A stretch of DNA of 64,000 nucleotides. Source: Talpa occidentalis (Eukaryota; Chordata; Mammalia; Eulipotyphla; Talpidae). The stretch spans positions 42,210,329 to 42,274,328 of the forward strand of contig NW_023601212.1 of NCBI RefSeq assembly GCF_014898055.3, written 5' to 3'. The position numbers and the translations under genes were made by a program. The notes under the pieces are model-generated. The model was given only the letters and a program-made list of their open reading frames with translations, was not told where the DNA came from and searched no databases. The stretch's first letter is position 1, and every line of letters begins with the position of its first letter. This document shows positions 12,192-24,243 of this stretch, in pieces.

Positions 12192-12417
12192 GTGATAACT
12201 TATATCCCCGTGATCACTTTCTAGAAGTGATCAACAACACCAAGAATTTACTGAAGTTGGCTGTTCTTCGTGCTTCTCTGAAGGAATTACAAGAAAGTAT
12301 TAATGAGAGTTATGAGTCAGAAACATATTATCAGAAGAGCCAACAGAATCCTTCCCCCCCAAAGAATATAAATAGGGCTTTTGCCATTTGCTCAAGAATT
12401 TTTTTACATCATAGTTG

Positions 12418-13270
12418 CCGGGGACCAACCTCCGGCAAAATGTCATGTCAGGGGTTCCTGAAAGGATGAGAAGGCCTTGGCGACCTGTAAGGGGCTGAAA
12501 GGAAGGGGATTAAGGAAACTCTGATACTGGATGGGGTGCAAGTATATTCTGCTGAGAGACTCAGCAGGTCTTTATTTATTCATTTTTAGTAATCAGAAAA
12601 ATTACATCATCATGTGCAAAGCACATTAGTGTATTTTACTCCAATGGACACTGGCTCCTACAGGTCCCAGCTAGACGGTAGCCTTCAAGGTTAATAGATG
12701 AAAAACCAGACCCTAACACTAAAACTTATTATTTTAGCTAGACAATTACCTAAGACAGCTGATAGCCGCCACTACATCCCTATCCGCTAAAGCCTAAGCA
12801 TCAAAAGACTATTCTACTCATATGGCCTTCAGGCGGAAACCAGCTGCTACTCAGCTATCAGAACTATTTCTACCTAGAAACTCCTTAACACAGTTAACTT
12901 TATTTAAAACTTTCCTAAGAAACTTCTAAAAAAGCAAAAGAAGGATTTCCTATAATTGTTGTGCTGGATTGCTTGTCAGATATGTACAATAAATTGTTTC
13001 CCATTGTCAAGTGGGCCAAATTGTTTAATAACTAATTTTCTAAACAGATAATTTTCCATGCCATTTACTTACAGTATGCTGATACATGTAATTTATTGCC
13101 TAATGTACTTTTTGGGAATTTTTTCTCTTTTTATGACCAAGAACAAAAAATAAAGGGATGTTAGATTTTCAGCCCCACAGAGTGAGGCACAAGGAATCTT
13201 CAGCCCCACGGTGTGAGGCCCTTTAACTTAGCTGCTTTCCAGTGTCTTATCTGGCTGGGGCAACAAGGCC
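12418..13270. repeat. Probable endogenous retrovirus remnant
   Basis: Tentative. There is a short inverted motif at 12,418 (tgccggggacc...ctccggca), a purine-rich stretch aaaaaataaaggga at 13,147-13,160 followed by tgttagattttcagcccc, and a repeated cagccccac...gtgaggc motif at 13,170-13,225. These look like an LTR edge with a polypurine tract. No open retroviral frame survives. It is mirrored at about 53,640-54,495. Confidence 0.35.
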
Positions 13271-13539
13271 CCCTGCAGCACATAGTGACATTAATAAAGA
13301 CATTGCAGTTCAAGGAAACAAGCACTGCACGTTAATAGATACAAATTAAATTAAATACATTAAAGAACCTGTGTAGAATAGAACATTGTTTGCGATTCCT
13401 ATCATTAGGAGGACTGGCATCTGATCCTTAAGACAACTGGAACTTAAATCCTAACTGGTTTTCTAGGCATGTACTATTAATCATTTTAAGTTCCTATGAC
13501 TTCAGTGTCAGTACCACAACATCAAGGTTTTCTATGCTC

Positions 13540-13615
13540 TCTGCTGTATTTAGCACTTATATGAGTTATTGAAGGTAAAAGATGCTCAATAAATAGCTGT
13601 TGGAAGAATGAAGTA
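13540..13615 (+). repeat. MIR-like fragment in the OR 3' flank
   Basis: The ending agatgctcaataaatagctg is typical of a MIR 3' part. A diverged counterpart sits at 60,950-61,025 at the same distance from the third OR gene. The fragment therefore predates the OR duplication. Confidence 0.6.
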
Positions 13616-14657
13616 AAAAAAACAGTGATCTGAATCCAGTAAGAAGTAAATAATAACCAAGATTAGGATAGTGCTGGGCTCTATATTTAGACAGACATCC
13701 CATGTGGTGTTCATGCAGTAAAAGCTGTCTTCCTACTGATGAGGGCTCCCAAGGCCCCTTCAAGTCATTGTTGCGAAAACTGTAGATGAAGGGATTCAGC
13801 ATGGGTGTGACTATAGTGTACATCACTGCAGCAACTGTGTCCTTCTGGGCCATGTGGGAGGATGTGGGGTTGAAATAAATCCCAATTATAGTCCCATAGA
13901 AGAGGGACACCACAGAGAGATGAGAGCCACAGGTGGAGAAAGCTTTCCACTTGCCTTTTGTGGATGGGATCCTCATCACGGCAGCAACGATGAGCATGTA
14001 GGAGACCAGGATGCCCACAAAGGGGAAAAATATTGGCAGGGTACCCACAGTATTTACCATAGCATAATTGAGAAAGGTATCAGAGCAAGCCAGCTTCAGA
14101 ATATCGCTGAGGTCACAGAAGAAGTTAGGAACCTGGTTGTTGGTGCAAAATGAAAGGTGGGTCAGCGATAGTGTGTGAGTCAGGGCATTCACCAAGGCTG
14201 CAGTCCAGGATGCTGACACCAGGAGTATACACAACTGTGGTGTCATAGACATGGCATAATGCAGGGGGTGACAGATGGCAGCATAGCGGTCATAGGCCAT
14301 GGCACCCAGAAGGAAGCTGTCTATGCTGCCAAACAACACAAAAAAGAATGTCTGAGTCAGGCACCCAGCATAAGAGATTCCTTTGTGTCCTGTGATATGG
14401 TTGACCAGCATCTTGGGGATGGTGGTGGTAGTGAAACAAATGTCCATGCAGGCCAGGTTAGCCAGGAAGAAGTACATGGGATTATGAAGTCGAGTATCTG
14501 TGGTGATGGCCAGGATGATGAGTAGGTTCCCCAACCCCGTGACTAGGTACATGCTCAGGAAGAGTATAAACAGTAGCTGTTGTTGCTTGGGGTTCTCTGA
14601 AATACCCAATAGGATGAATTCAGACACCAGGGTGAGGTTTTCCCCCTCTGTGGTCAT
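13566..14657 (-). CDS. Olfactory receptor, family 1-like, left-arm copy with a 3' frameshift
   Basis: A seven-transmembrane odorant receptor of the sensory-neuron membrane, in an intronless coding exon. The first 301 residues are identical to the intact right-arm gene. They include LHNPMYFF (57-64), [15 protein letters not shown] (120-134), [10 protein letters not shown] (238-247) and PMLNPFIYS (285-293). A run of four C at 13,755-13,758 (five G in the right copy at 53,154-53,158) shifts the frame after KG. The normal stop at 13,711-13,713 is missed and the frame runs on to 13,566, giving 363 residues with a foreign, partly hydrophobic tail. In normal frame the gene would span 13,711-14,657. 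The cause is either a real disabling change or a homopolymer sequencing error. A pyrimidine tract and CAG lie just before the ATG. Confidence 0.88.
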   Translation of the reverse strand: MTTEGENLTLVSEFILLGISENPKQQQLLFILFLSMYLVTGLGNLLIILAITTDTRLHNPMYFFLANLACMDICFTTTTIPKMLVNHITGHKGISYAGCLTQTFFFVLFGSIDSFLLGAMAYDRYAAICHPLHYAMSMTPQLCILLVSASWTAALVNALTHTLSLTHLSFCTNNQVPNFFCDLSDILKLACSDTFLNYAMVNTVGTLPIFFPFVGILVSYMLIVAAVMRIPSTKGKWKAFSTCGSHLSVVSLFYGTIIGIYFNPTSSHMAQKDTVAAVMYTIVTPMLNPFIYSFRNNDLKGPWEPSSVGRQLLLHEHHMGCLSKYRAQHYPNLGYYLLLTGFRSLFFLLHSSNSYLLSIFYLQ

Positions 14658-14863
14658 CCTGGGTCAATGAGAAAGGAAGTAGGTCCCTGTTCCTAACAAG
14701 GCAAGCCCCTGCCCTGCCATATACCTGGATCTCATCCCACTGGTTAGTTCACATTCATCATTTCTTCTGACTCTCTCTTAAAATGATATCCCTTCATACA
14801 TTTTCTATATTACTTCCATCACTGAACACAGCATTCATTACACTCTGCCCAGCAAAAGGTTGG

Positions 14864-16255
14864 AAAAGAATCCTACAAGCAAATGTACCAAAAAAGAGGG
14901 CAGGAACAGCTATACTTATAGAAGATAAAATAGACTTCAAAGTAAAAAAGGTGAAAAGAGACATAGAGATCACTACATTATAATTAAGGGGGCAATACCT
15001 CAGGAAGACATAGCACTCAGCAACATATACTGCCCAAATGAAGGAGCGCCAAACTATATGAGCTCTGAAAACAGACATTAAAGAAAATACATATATAGTA
15101 GGAGATTTTAACACCCCACTCTCACCAATGGATAGATCAACAAGACAAAATATAAACAAGAACACTGGAGCTCTAAATAAGGGCCTAGACTTGATTGGCT
15201 TAACAGGCATCTATAGACCACTGCACCCAAAAAAAAAAAAAAACAAAACCCTGATTACAAATTTTTCTCTAGTGCACACAGATCATTCTCCAGGAATGAT
15301 GACATATTGGGTCACAAGACAAACCTCAACAGATACATGAAAATCAAAATCATACCAACTATCTTCTGTGATCATAAAGGTATCAAACTAGGAATAAACA
15401 ATGAAAAAAGAAAGCAAAGAACCCTCCTACTTCATGGAGATTGAATCCACACTACTGGAAGGCCACTGGATTAATGAGGTGACTAAAGGAGAAATAAAAA
15501 ATATATATACCTAGAGACAAATGTAAACAAGGACACAACTTTCCAGAATATATTGGACATAGCAAAAGTAGTAATAACAAGAAAGTATATATCAATACAG
15601 GCTCACATCAAGAAACAATAAACAACCCAAAGAACCAACATAATCTTCAATCTCAAAGAACTAGAAAAAGAACAAAAAAAAATCTGAAAAGCCAGTAGAA
15701 TAAAGGAAATAATAAAAATAAAAGCAGAAATAAATGAAATAGAAATTTTAAAAAAATCCAAAAGATCAACAAAATCAAAAGTTGGTTCTTTGAAAAAATA
15801 AACAAAATACACAAATCTCTAGCGAGGCTCACAAAGAAAAAATGAGAGAAAAAACCAAAGTAATATGATTATAAATGAAATAGGAGAAATTACAACAAAC
15901 ACAGCAGAAATGAAAAAATAATCAGTGATTATTATGAACAGTTATATGTAAACAAGTTCAACAATCTAGAAGAGATGGACAAATTCCTAGAACTATACAA
16001 TCATCCAAAGCTAGAAAAAGAAGAAATAGAATACCCTAACAGACCCATTACAAGCAGCGACATTGAAACAGTATTCAAAACTCTTTGGAAAACCAAACCT
16101 CCAACCAGATAGTTTCACAAATGAATTCTACCAAATGTTCAGAAACAAACTAGTGCCTATCTTCTACAAACTCTTTCAAAAAATTGAGAAAGAAGGAATA
16201 CTACCCAATATGTTCTATGAGGTCAACATTACACTAATACCAAAACCAAACAAGG

Positions 16256-16299
<44 letters not shown>

Positions 16300-17546
16300 G
16301 GGCCAATCACTCTAATGAACACTGTTTCAAAAATCCTCAACAAAATCTTAGCCAACAACTCCAACAATGCATCAAAAGATAATGCATCTTGACCAAGCGG
16401 GATTTATTCTACGGGCACAAAGATGGTTCAGCATCCAAAAATCAATTAATGTAGTCCAACATATCAACAAAAAGAAAAAGTCATATGATCATATAAATAG
16501 ATGCTGAGAAAGTTCAACATCTGTTTATGATAGAAGGAAATCCTTGGGATACAAGGAAGATATCTTAACATAATAAAAGCCATATATGACAAACACACAG
16601 CTAATATTATCCTCAATGGTGAAAAGCTGAAAGCCTTTCCCTTAAGATATGGAGCAAGACAAAGGATATCCACTCTCACCACTGCTTTTCAATATAATAC
16701 TAGAAGTCCTAGCCAGAGTGTTAAGTCAAGGGAGAGACATTCAAGGAATCCAAATAAGAAAAGAAGTAGTAAACCTATCACTATTTGCAGTCAATATGAT
16801 AATATACATAGAGAATCCTAAAAACTCCACAGAAAAACTAATCAAGATAATCAACCAGTTTGGTAAAGCAGGATACAAAATCAAAACACAAAAATCAGTA
16901 GCTTTCTATATCAAACAATCAATCTGAAGAAGAAGAACTTAAGAAAACCACCCCTTTCACAATTGAAACAAAAAAAAAATCAAATACTTGGGAATAAACC
17001 TAATAAAAGAGGTGAAGGACCTATACAAAGAAACCTATAAGACAATGTTAAAAGAATAGAAGAAGACATAGAGAAATGAAAAGACACCCTTTGCTTACGG
17101 ATTGGAAGAGTTAACATTATCACAATAGGTAAGATATGGAAACAACCCAAATGCCCCAAAATACAGGACTGGATCAAGAAGATGTGGTATATATAAAAAA
17201 ATGGAATACTATTCAGCAATCAAAAAAAGATAAATCAAAGTTATTTGCAGCACCAATCACGGAGCTAGAAGAGATTAGGCTCAGTGAAAGAAATCAGAAG
17301 GAAAAATAAAAATACTGATAGTTTCTCAATGGGATGAATATAGGGGAACCAAATAAGGCATCAGGAAAATAAATAATAATATAAAAAACAAAACATAGCA
17401 CAACAAAATTAACAGACAATCATAAATCAGATACATTCTGCAGGGGTAGGAGAGAGGGATCAAAACAAGTGTAGAAAGAGCACAAGGGACTATGGTAATG
17501 GTGCATGGGTGAATGGGTGGTGGGAATTCTATGGGGACTACACCTG
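14864..17546 (+). mobile_element. L1 element D, rearranged and truncated
   Basis: It starts inside ORF2 (endonuclease part, near the AKGWKRILQAN segment) and runs through the RT domain. At about 17,118 a deletion jumps from the post-RT segment to a C-terminal KIWKQPKCPK-like segment. It ends in 3' UTR-like sequence near 17,546, joined directly to a SINE truncated at its 5' end. Many frameshifts; no coding capacity. It begins only about 200 bp upstream of the OR start codon. Confidence 0.85.
16259..16293. repeat. (CA)n microsatellite inside L1 D
   Basis: An uninterrupted CA run within the RT-domain sequence. The mirrored run (50,620-50,651) has a different length and an adjacent T-run difference. 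Confidence 0.95.
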
Positions 17547-19540
17547 ACTCCCCTCGACAGTGTATTTAAGTGGATCTACCTGAGCTGCTCCCCACTCTGC
17601 CTCTGGTCAGTCCACTGACCACCCGCATCTCTGGCCTACACCCCAGTTCTTTTAAGTGAAAATAAGTAAAATTTTTGAAAACCAATTATATAAATTTCTC
17701 TAGACATTCTATAGCATAAAAGTGAAAATATGTATAAAAGGATGTTGATGATAGACAGAAAGGGGCAAAGAGAGAAAGACAGACAAATGGGAGTGTGGGA
17801 GTGGGGAGATGCACTTGGATGTTTAATTGCTTAAGTTGGGTGGTGAATAGATGCTATATTCCTGCTTGAAATATGGTCTATGCTATTTTGAATGGCTAAA
17901 TCATCACACACTCACACAACACCCACACACACACACCTTTAGGAACTCACAGAGTGACAGAGCTGGATAGCTGCTCAGGTAAATGATAGAGTGCACCCCA
18001 TCCTCTGGTTAAGGTCACTGTGTCCCTGCGGTTCTGACCCTGAAGCTTCAGACACACCTCTGAGTGTCCCACCTCTGCTGAGCTTGCTAAGTTCCCACAG
18101 ACCCCGTGTCAAACCCAGCTCAGCACCTGCACCTGATCTTACTCATTCTCTGCACCCAGTTTGTTGCTTGTCCCACCTACAGCCCCATCACCCAAGCCAG
18201 ATGTGGGCAACAGCCAGCCCTCCTGCCACACTCACTATTATCTTGATGGCTTTACCTGACACTTCTCTTCTTCTGATGCCTCCTTTCCTTCTCAGACACC
18301 ACCTGATACTCATCTTGACATTCTTAGACATAAAATCTGGCCATCCTCTGGCCTTTGGGGGTCCAGGATTGCTCTACTAGTCAAACCTCTACAGTGGCCC
18401 CCACCACAGTGAAATGATCTGCCTTTCCCTTGCTCAAATCCTGCACCAACTTCCTGTCATCCTACTTCTATTACCCAACACTCTTACCTGTTTTGTGTAC
18501 CTGATGCCTTGGCAGGGAATTGACATGCTTCATCTTATTTCATCTTCTAGGACTGGCAGTGCTACCTCCATTACAGGACAAAAAAGGCATGGAGAGATCA
18601 AGAAAAATGGTCATACTACCAAGTATCTCATTGTGTGTGTTGTTGCAAAACCCATAATACTCTGTGATGCAAGACTCAGAAGCTGCAACTATTAGCAAAC
18701 TTACACACACAGTTTTCTTTCATTTGATTTTGATTTTATTTTGCAGACAAGTGAACTGAGTTTGGAGAGGCAAAGTCACTTCCTCAAAGCCACACAGCAG
18801 GTCTGGATGTCCCTATTTGTGGGTTCCTTTCCTTGTATCTGGCCTCCCTCCCTCCCCACTGACCTGTGGAAGTAACCCCTCTGGGTGCAGGCGATGTCTT
18901 AGGGGAAGTGAGTGAGTTCTTGAGGGGAAAGCATCCTCGATTGAGAGGGATGTGGAGGCAGGTCTGGCTTCACAGGAGGATCCTGAGGCTCTGGCAAAGC
19001 CAGATTTATCCTTCATCCGCACTCTTTGGGTGCAGTCCCTCATGTCTTATTAGGGCTCCTGCTAATTGTCTGCTGCACAAGTTGTTCCCACTGATCCTGC
19101 CTCTTTGGAGCAGAGGCTGGGGAATTAGCTCTGGGTTTCCCTCTGCTGATGAACTCTGTATTCTGGGGCCCGGGTCTTTATGGGATCTCCCAGCTCTGCT
19201 AGGCCTGCCCATCACTGGGTACATTGGTGGCTCCTCACTGCTCCGAGCACTGCCCTGCTAATCTTTATTTTAACTTTTAATTGAGGTGAGATTCATATAC
19301 TATAAAATCTACCATTCCTGTTTAATGGTGCTTTGTTCTGAAGTTACATGGTTTATAACATTATAGCCATTTGAGGTGTACAGTTGAATGCTTTGTGATC
19401 TCTACATACTTCATTATAATCACTTCTAAAAGTCTAGTTTCTGTCACCTTAGAATTGACCCCATCTACCTGTTTCACCCACCAGATCCTCCTTCCCCTCT
19501 GGAAATGACCATTTTTCTTGTCAAAATGTGTGGGTTTACT
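17547..19540. repeat. Duplicated non-coding block, copy B
   Basis: Direct-orientation paralogue of 2,504-5,228. It begins inside a SINE that has lost its head where L1 D abuts it. It contains the empty target sites of both solo LTRs (17,730-17,734 and 18,319-18,323). I find no convincing exon; the open frames on both strands are short and not conserved as protein. Confidence 0.85.
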
Positions 19541-19650
19541 TTTGTTTTATTTCTTATCCCTCTGCTCTGTTTCCTTGTGTTCCACATAGAGTGAAATCAT
19601 ATATTGTTTTCTCTCTTTCTGAGATCTTTCACGTAGCATAATACCCTCAG
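19262..19650 (-). repeat. Old L1 3' region
   Basis: Antisense old L1 3' UTR and ORF2 end. The stretch near 19,590-19,650 resembles the tail region that encodes the ISQ/KEK segment in younger copies. It continues the fragment seen at 4,970-5,222. Confidence 0.55.
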
Positions 19651-19768
19651 TTAATACACCCAACTGGACACTGTGCTAGTCAAGATATTTTATTTAAAGG
19701 TCTATAGATTTTCAAGACTTGTTTTTACCTTCAAATTCCTTGCTTATCCATAGTTTCCTACTTTTCTT

Positions 19769-20232
19769 TTTAAAAAACTTTTTTTATTTTTACATCATTG
19801 TTCATTTTTTAAATTTATTTTTTCATTATTTGTATCTTTATTAATTTAGTCTCTTTTCTAATTTCTTTTTTATTTAAATTTTATTTTTATATTCCCCATA
19901 CAATTACATTGTTCATTTTTAAACAATATTTGCTTCCCCCAACCCCTTCAGGTGTAGTCCCCATAAAGTTTCCTTCACCAATGCTCCCATGCACCATCAC
20001 CTCACTTCCCTGTGCTCCCCCCTCCTTCCCTCTGATGGCTCTCCCTCCTCCTCCCCTGCAGCATGTCTCTGATTTATAATTGTCTGTTTTGGCTTTGTTG
20101 TGTTTTGGATGGAACTAGAACTAATTATGCTTAGTGAAATAAGCCAAAAGGAAAAAGAAAAATATCGGATGGTTTCACTTATAGCAGGAATATAGGGGGA
20201 CCAAATAAGACATCAGTGCAAAAAAATAATAA
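19769..20232 (-). mobile_element. Short L1 insertion with 5' inversion (twin priming)
   Basis: A perfect 15-bp target duplication (tttcctacttttctt) is at 19,754-19,768 and 20,233-20,247. The left part is an antisense L1 A-tail and 3' UTR (to about 20,106). The right part (about 20,107-20,232) is sense L1 sequence from the ORF2 end and 3' UTR. This is the textbook product of twin-primed reverse transcription. Mirrored at 46,681-47,143. Confidence 0.9.
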
Positions 20233-20247
20233 TTTCCTACTTTTCTT

Positions 20248-21057
20248 GAACAATTTCAAGGACTTCTAAAGCCTAGGGGTGTGGTAATATATGGGTGCCC
20301 CCAGTGTCCAGACTGGGCAACACACCTGTGATGGTGCAGGGTCATCTCCACCCTGGGGCTGCAGAAAATTCAAGCTACAGTCCCCTCATCTCTTTGCTTG
20401 CAGCTATCCTGTCTCCACAAAACACAAACTCCAAGTAAAACTTAATGCAATTCTCTGCTGACCCAACATTCCTTTCCTACTTCTCTGCTTGCACTTGACA
20501 ATTTCTGTGTATTCCTTTATTTACTTTATTTTTATGATAGTTTGGTAAAGATTCCTCAAGATACAATAAATCACACATATTCAGAGTGTTCCATTTGATG
20601 AGTTTGACATGCACCTATGAAATGACCTGTTTTTAAATAAATTCATTTAAAATTATAATTTAAAATATGAAAATATAATAATATATATTTTAAATAATTT
20701 CTAAAATTAGTGAAGTATGGCAAGATTATTGCAAATAACTCATTTACACCCTTATTCCAGTTTCACCAATTGTTACATTCTTTCACGTTTTATTACTCCA
20801 TCTCTCTCCTTATATCCAGTGTTCCTCACTTAATTCCATCACAGATTCTTGGAATATGTAATTTGAAATGAAAGGACATCATGAAAGTCCTCGATTGACA
20901 TCGCTTCATTCAACATCAGTCAGGACATTTTTTCATATCAGTGTTATAACAAAATGGTGTTGTGCTAAATGATGTTATTCTAGGACCTGCAGAATATTTT
21001 CTTTTTAACTCTAACCAAACCCCACACTCTACATAGAAGACCTGAAACAAGGTGGCT
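20248..21057. other. No recognised feature
   Basis: AT-rich sequence (very AT-rich at 20,630-20,710) without a gene or repeat I can name. Confidence 0.4.
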
Positions 21058-22075
21058 TTGTTGGGGCTGAAGCTAACTGACCTCAGCCCAGGTTACACCC
21101 CCAAACCTCTCTAGCCCCATCAAGGCTCCCAGGAGCCAACAGCTGCTCCAGCCCGCATGGTCCAGAATGCAGACCAGGCTGGGCTTTTCTGCCTTGTATA
21201 TCTGTCTCTAGGACTCTAAAATGGACCTATCAGGGGCAAGCTAAATGGACCTATCATGTCAAGTTCACTTTGTTAATTTCTTATTGAGAAATGGAAAATG
21301 AGCTGATTGGTGCTATGTGACTCAATCGTTAGATTCTTAGGGTTGATAATAGCCCAAATAGGATTGTAGGGTAGGACAGGACACCCTGAAGGGCATATAA
21401 GGCAGAGCAACAGCCAGCTTGTCTCATTCTGCTATCAATGTTCAACAAAGGAGTCTTTCTACAGACAGCCTCTTAAGAAAAGGATTCCTTGGGCAACCTT
21501 CAAGGAATGGCTCTGCACCCAGCCTCTGGAGAGATATGTCGAGTTTTTGACATGTCCACCATGGAATTCACCAAATCTTTATAGGCTTTGTCAACTTGTA
21601 GACATGTACACCTCTCTAGAACTTCACAGAGACTCGGCAGTTGCTCCTGCCTCCAGCACTGCCTCTGACATCACCTTCAAGGAGCACTGTCGGGCTCAGC
21701 CAGCATTTTGAAGAGCTAAACATACCCTATAGTTTTCTGGTACACACCAGAGAAATGATGAGCCCATTTCACAACAGTGTTATAGTCTAGTCCCTTGCCA
21801 ACTATTCCAGCACCCGGCCCAGACTTTGGATTGTTGGTATGGGCTGCTGCATGTCACTTCATCTTTTACAAATGGCCTTTGTTGAGACTCTGTATGTTGC
21901 AGACACTATTTGGGGTGAGACAGCTAGCCACTTGTGGTTTTAGAAACTGTTTTTCTTTCCCCCAGTGTCCTATTTGTTAAGTAAATCCTGTTGTTTTTGG
22001 ACCCTGAGCTTGAGTGGGCTTCATTCTGTGCATGGGTGAGGACCCACTGACAGTCACCTGCCCCCACTTGCTGTC
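21058..22075 (+). repeat. Possible LTR of an endogenous retrovirus
   Basis: Tentative. A candidate TG start at 21,060 is followed by a TATA-like gcatataagg at 21,394-21,403. Further right there are R-U5-like features: a poly(A)-type signal-like aagtaaatcctg near 21,980 and a gggtgaggaccca motif near 22,035, which also occurs near the right end of the retroviral element at 32,772. Exact edges and target duplication were not found. Confidence 0.35.
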
Positions 22076-22475
22076 CCTTAGCCTTGGTTCTACTTTAAGT
22101 ATTCTTGAGCACTGTTTTCATACATTTATGAACCACTTAATGGTAAGGTGCAGATATAATACTCCTCTGCCTGTAAATGAATGCATTGTTTTTCCTAGGA
22201 ACAAGATATTCACTTATATAACCGCAGTGAATTTATCAAATTCAAGAAACTTATCACTTTCACATTTTATTTTGTTGAGATGTTGCAGGAACAAATGTTT
22301 CTAATAATCCCCAACAAATCTATAATATATACAATTATTTTCCTTTGCTTGGAGATCCAGTCCAGGTGTATCTGTTGTTGTCATGGACTTTTTCTTCATT
22401 CATTTGGACCATTCTCTCAGCTCTTTGGGTCTTTCATAACATTTAAAATTAAAAATATATTTATATTTACATTAC
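22076..22475. other. No recognised feature
   Basis: Nothing I can name. Short open frames lack domains. Confidence 0.4.
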
Positions 22476-22489
22476 AAATTATTCTAATG

Positions 22490-22737
22490 GGGACTCCCCC
22501 ATTAGAGGTTGAGCACTGGGCTGCGAAGCTGCCCGCAGCCTCTGCAGCACTGGTTCAATCCCCAGCGGGCCGGCGGGGGACTTCTCCTGTCTTGCCCGCT
22601 GCTCCCCTCAGCAGTGTGTTTCATAAGTCTGCCTGTTCTGCTCCCCGCTCTGGCTCTGGTGAATTCTCTCACCCTCCCGTGCTTCTGACTGTACCCAACT
22701 CTTGTATAAAATAAATATATAAATAAATCTTTTTAAA
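22490..22737 (+). repeat. tRNA-derived SINE with target duplication, shorter allele
   Basis: SINE with ggttgagcactgggctgcg head, ggttcaatcccc B-box-like motif and an (aaat)n tail. The 14-bp target duplication aaattattctaatg is at 22,476-22,489 and 22,738-22,751. Compared with the mirrored copy (44,158-44,423) it lacks a 17-bp internal segment just after the gcggggg motif. Confidence 0.9.
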
Positions 22738-22751
22738 AAATTATTCTAATG

Positions 22752-23460
22752 CTACAAACATTTGGAAAGTTTTCAGTGAACTCAATACCTTGATCATTGG
22801 ATTGAGCAATTCTCAGAGTCGACATTGACGTTTGAAGAATCCAGGCCAGATTGTTTAGAATATTTCTCAGTGTGGTTTTATCAGATGTTTCCTACATTAA
22901 ACTCAGTTGCACAATTTAAGCAGGAACACAGAAGGGATGTTGGCTTCTTCATTGTCATCATTTCAGGAAACACATATTATGTCTCCCTTCCTCTGAGCCT
23001 GGAAACTTCATGCTCTGATGTCTCTGAGGAGACCAAGCAGATGTCCCGAGGAAGAGCAGCAAAGGTTGTATGGGCAGGTGCCTTTCTGGGCAGAGTGTGT
23101 GTGGACTGCAGTTTGCTAGGCGGGGTCAGAAAGATGTGGCGTCTTCCAGGATGCAATGAGGGCCATATGCTCAAATTAAATTCTCACATTTCACTCTTTT
23201 TCTCTGATTCTGTGCCAACTCAGTTTCCAGCTGCTTTCAGACAGGGGCTCGTGAAAGATGAGAACTTTGGAAGAAAATGAAGCAGATGCACTTGACTGTG
23301 ATCATGCTAGAGGCTCTCGGGCTGCATGAGCAGGAGACTGGGGGTGATGGCATGGAGCTGACTATGGGCCTGATGGCAATAGTTTCAGTGGAGGTAACTC
23401 CTGACCACCTCCCTCCAAGCCCTACTCCACCACACACTGCCTCTTGCTGATATTTTTTTC
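22752..23460. other. Unidentified sequence with a 151-codon open frame
   Basis: A frame at 22,825-23,280 is open for 151 codons on the + strand and is preserved in the mirrored arm (44,071-43,616). It has no domain I recognise, no splice context and no paralogue. Identity between arms is expected from recent duplication, so it is not evidence of selection. I do not call it a gene. Confidence 0.4.
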
Positions 23461-23587
23461 TGCATTTGTTTCCTAAAAAGAAAAGATTATATATTTAAGT
23501 GGCAATATATAGAGTTGGTGATTTCTTTTTATTGCAGAATAATATAGGAATATATATGAAATTGTGGTTATATATGTGTATATATAC

Positions 23588-23626
<39 letters not shown>

Positions 23627-23925
23627 AAATGTTGGTATTATATAACAACATCTTCATCATTCATTCATCCACCCATCAATGGAGACTTAGGTTGTTTCCA
23701 GATCTTGGTTATTGTAAAATACTGCTATGAATGGTGTCAGATAGTTTTTCAACTCAATGTTTTCTATTCCTTTTCTTATATTCATATTCCTGTATTGCAA
23801 GGTAACTCCAGTTTAAGATTTTCATTGAATCTTGATAATATATTTCATAGTGGCTGTAACAATTTACAAACTCACCAATAGCACAGAGCACACCATCTTC
23901 ATCACACACACCCCTCCATTTGTTA
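23461..23925 (-). repeat. Old L1 ORF2 3' part, host of later insertions
   Basis: Degenerate antisense ORF2 C-terminus (compare the segment decoding to YSAF/IYKQPK in younger copies). It is interrupted by L1 E and resumes at 31,184-31,325, then again after a retroviral insertion at 32,824-33,000. Joining across the target sites restores a continuous old L1 order. Confidence 0.75.
23588..23628. repeat. (TG)n(TA)n microsatellite
   Basis: An alternating TG run passing into TA. Mirrored at 43,268-43,310. Confidence 0.9.
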
Positions 23926-24243
23926 TCTATTGTCTTTTTTTTTTTTTTTTTTGGTATCTCATAGTGGTCTTTATTTGCATCTTCTTTTTTTATTTTTTAT
24001 TTTTTATTTTAACATTTATCATATTTTACATTTTTAGACAATATTTGCTTCCCCCCAACCCCTCATAGAATTTCCTTCCCCAAGGCCCAATACACAGTCC
24101 CCTGTGCTCCTCCCTCCCTTCCTCTCACCCCTCTCCCTCCTCCTCCCCTGCAATATGTCTCTGGTTTATAATTGTCTGGTTTTGCTTTGCTGTGTTTAGT
24201 ACTGTTATTATTTTTTTTTACACTGATGTCTTATTTGGTTCTC

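Noticed and set aside
16259..16293. CRISPR-like or regulatory tandem array
   Set aside because: It is a plain CA microsatellite inside L1; no spaced repeats.
18813..19261. Open frames of 72-131 codons on both strands, repeated at 47,651-48,099
   Set aside because: The copy at 4,437-4,956 has different frames and lengths, so the protein reading is not conserved among copies.
22825..23280. 151-codon open frame mirrored in both arms (44,071-43,616)
   Set aside because: Its preservation follows from arm identity. No domain, no splice sites, no paralogue outside the palindrome, and composition like neighbouring non-coding DNA.
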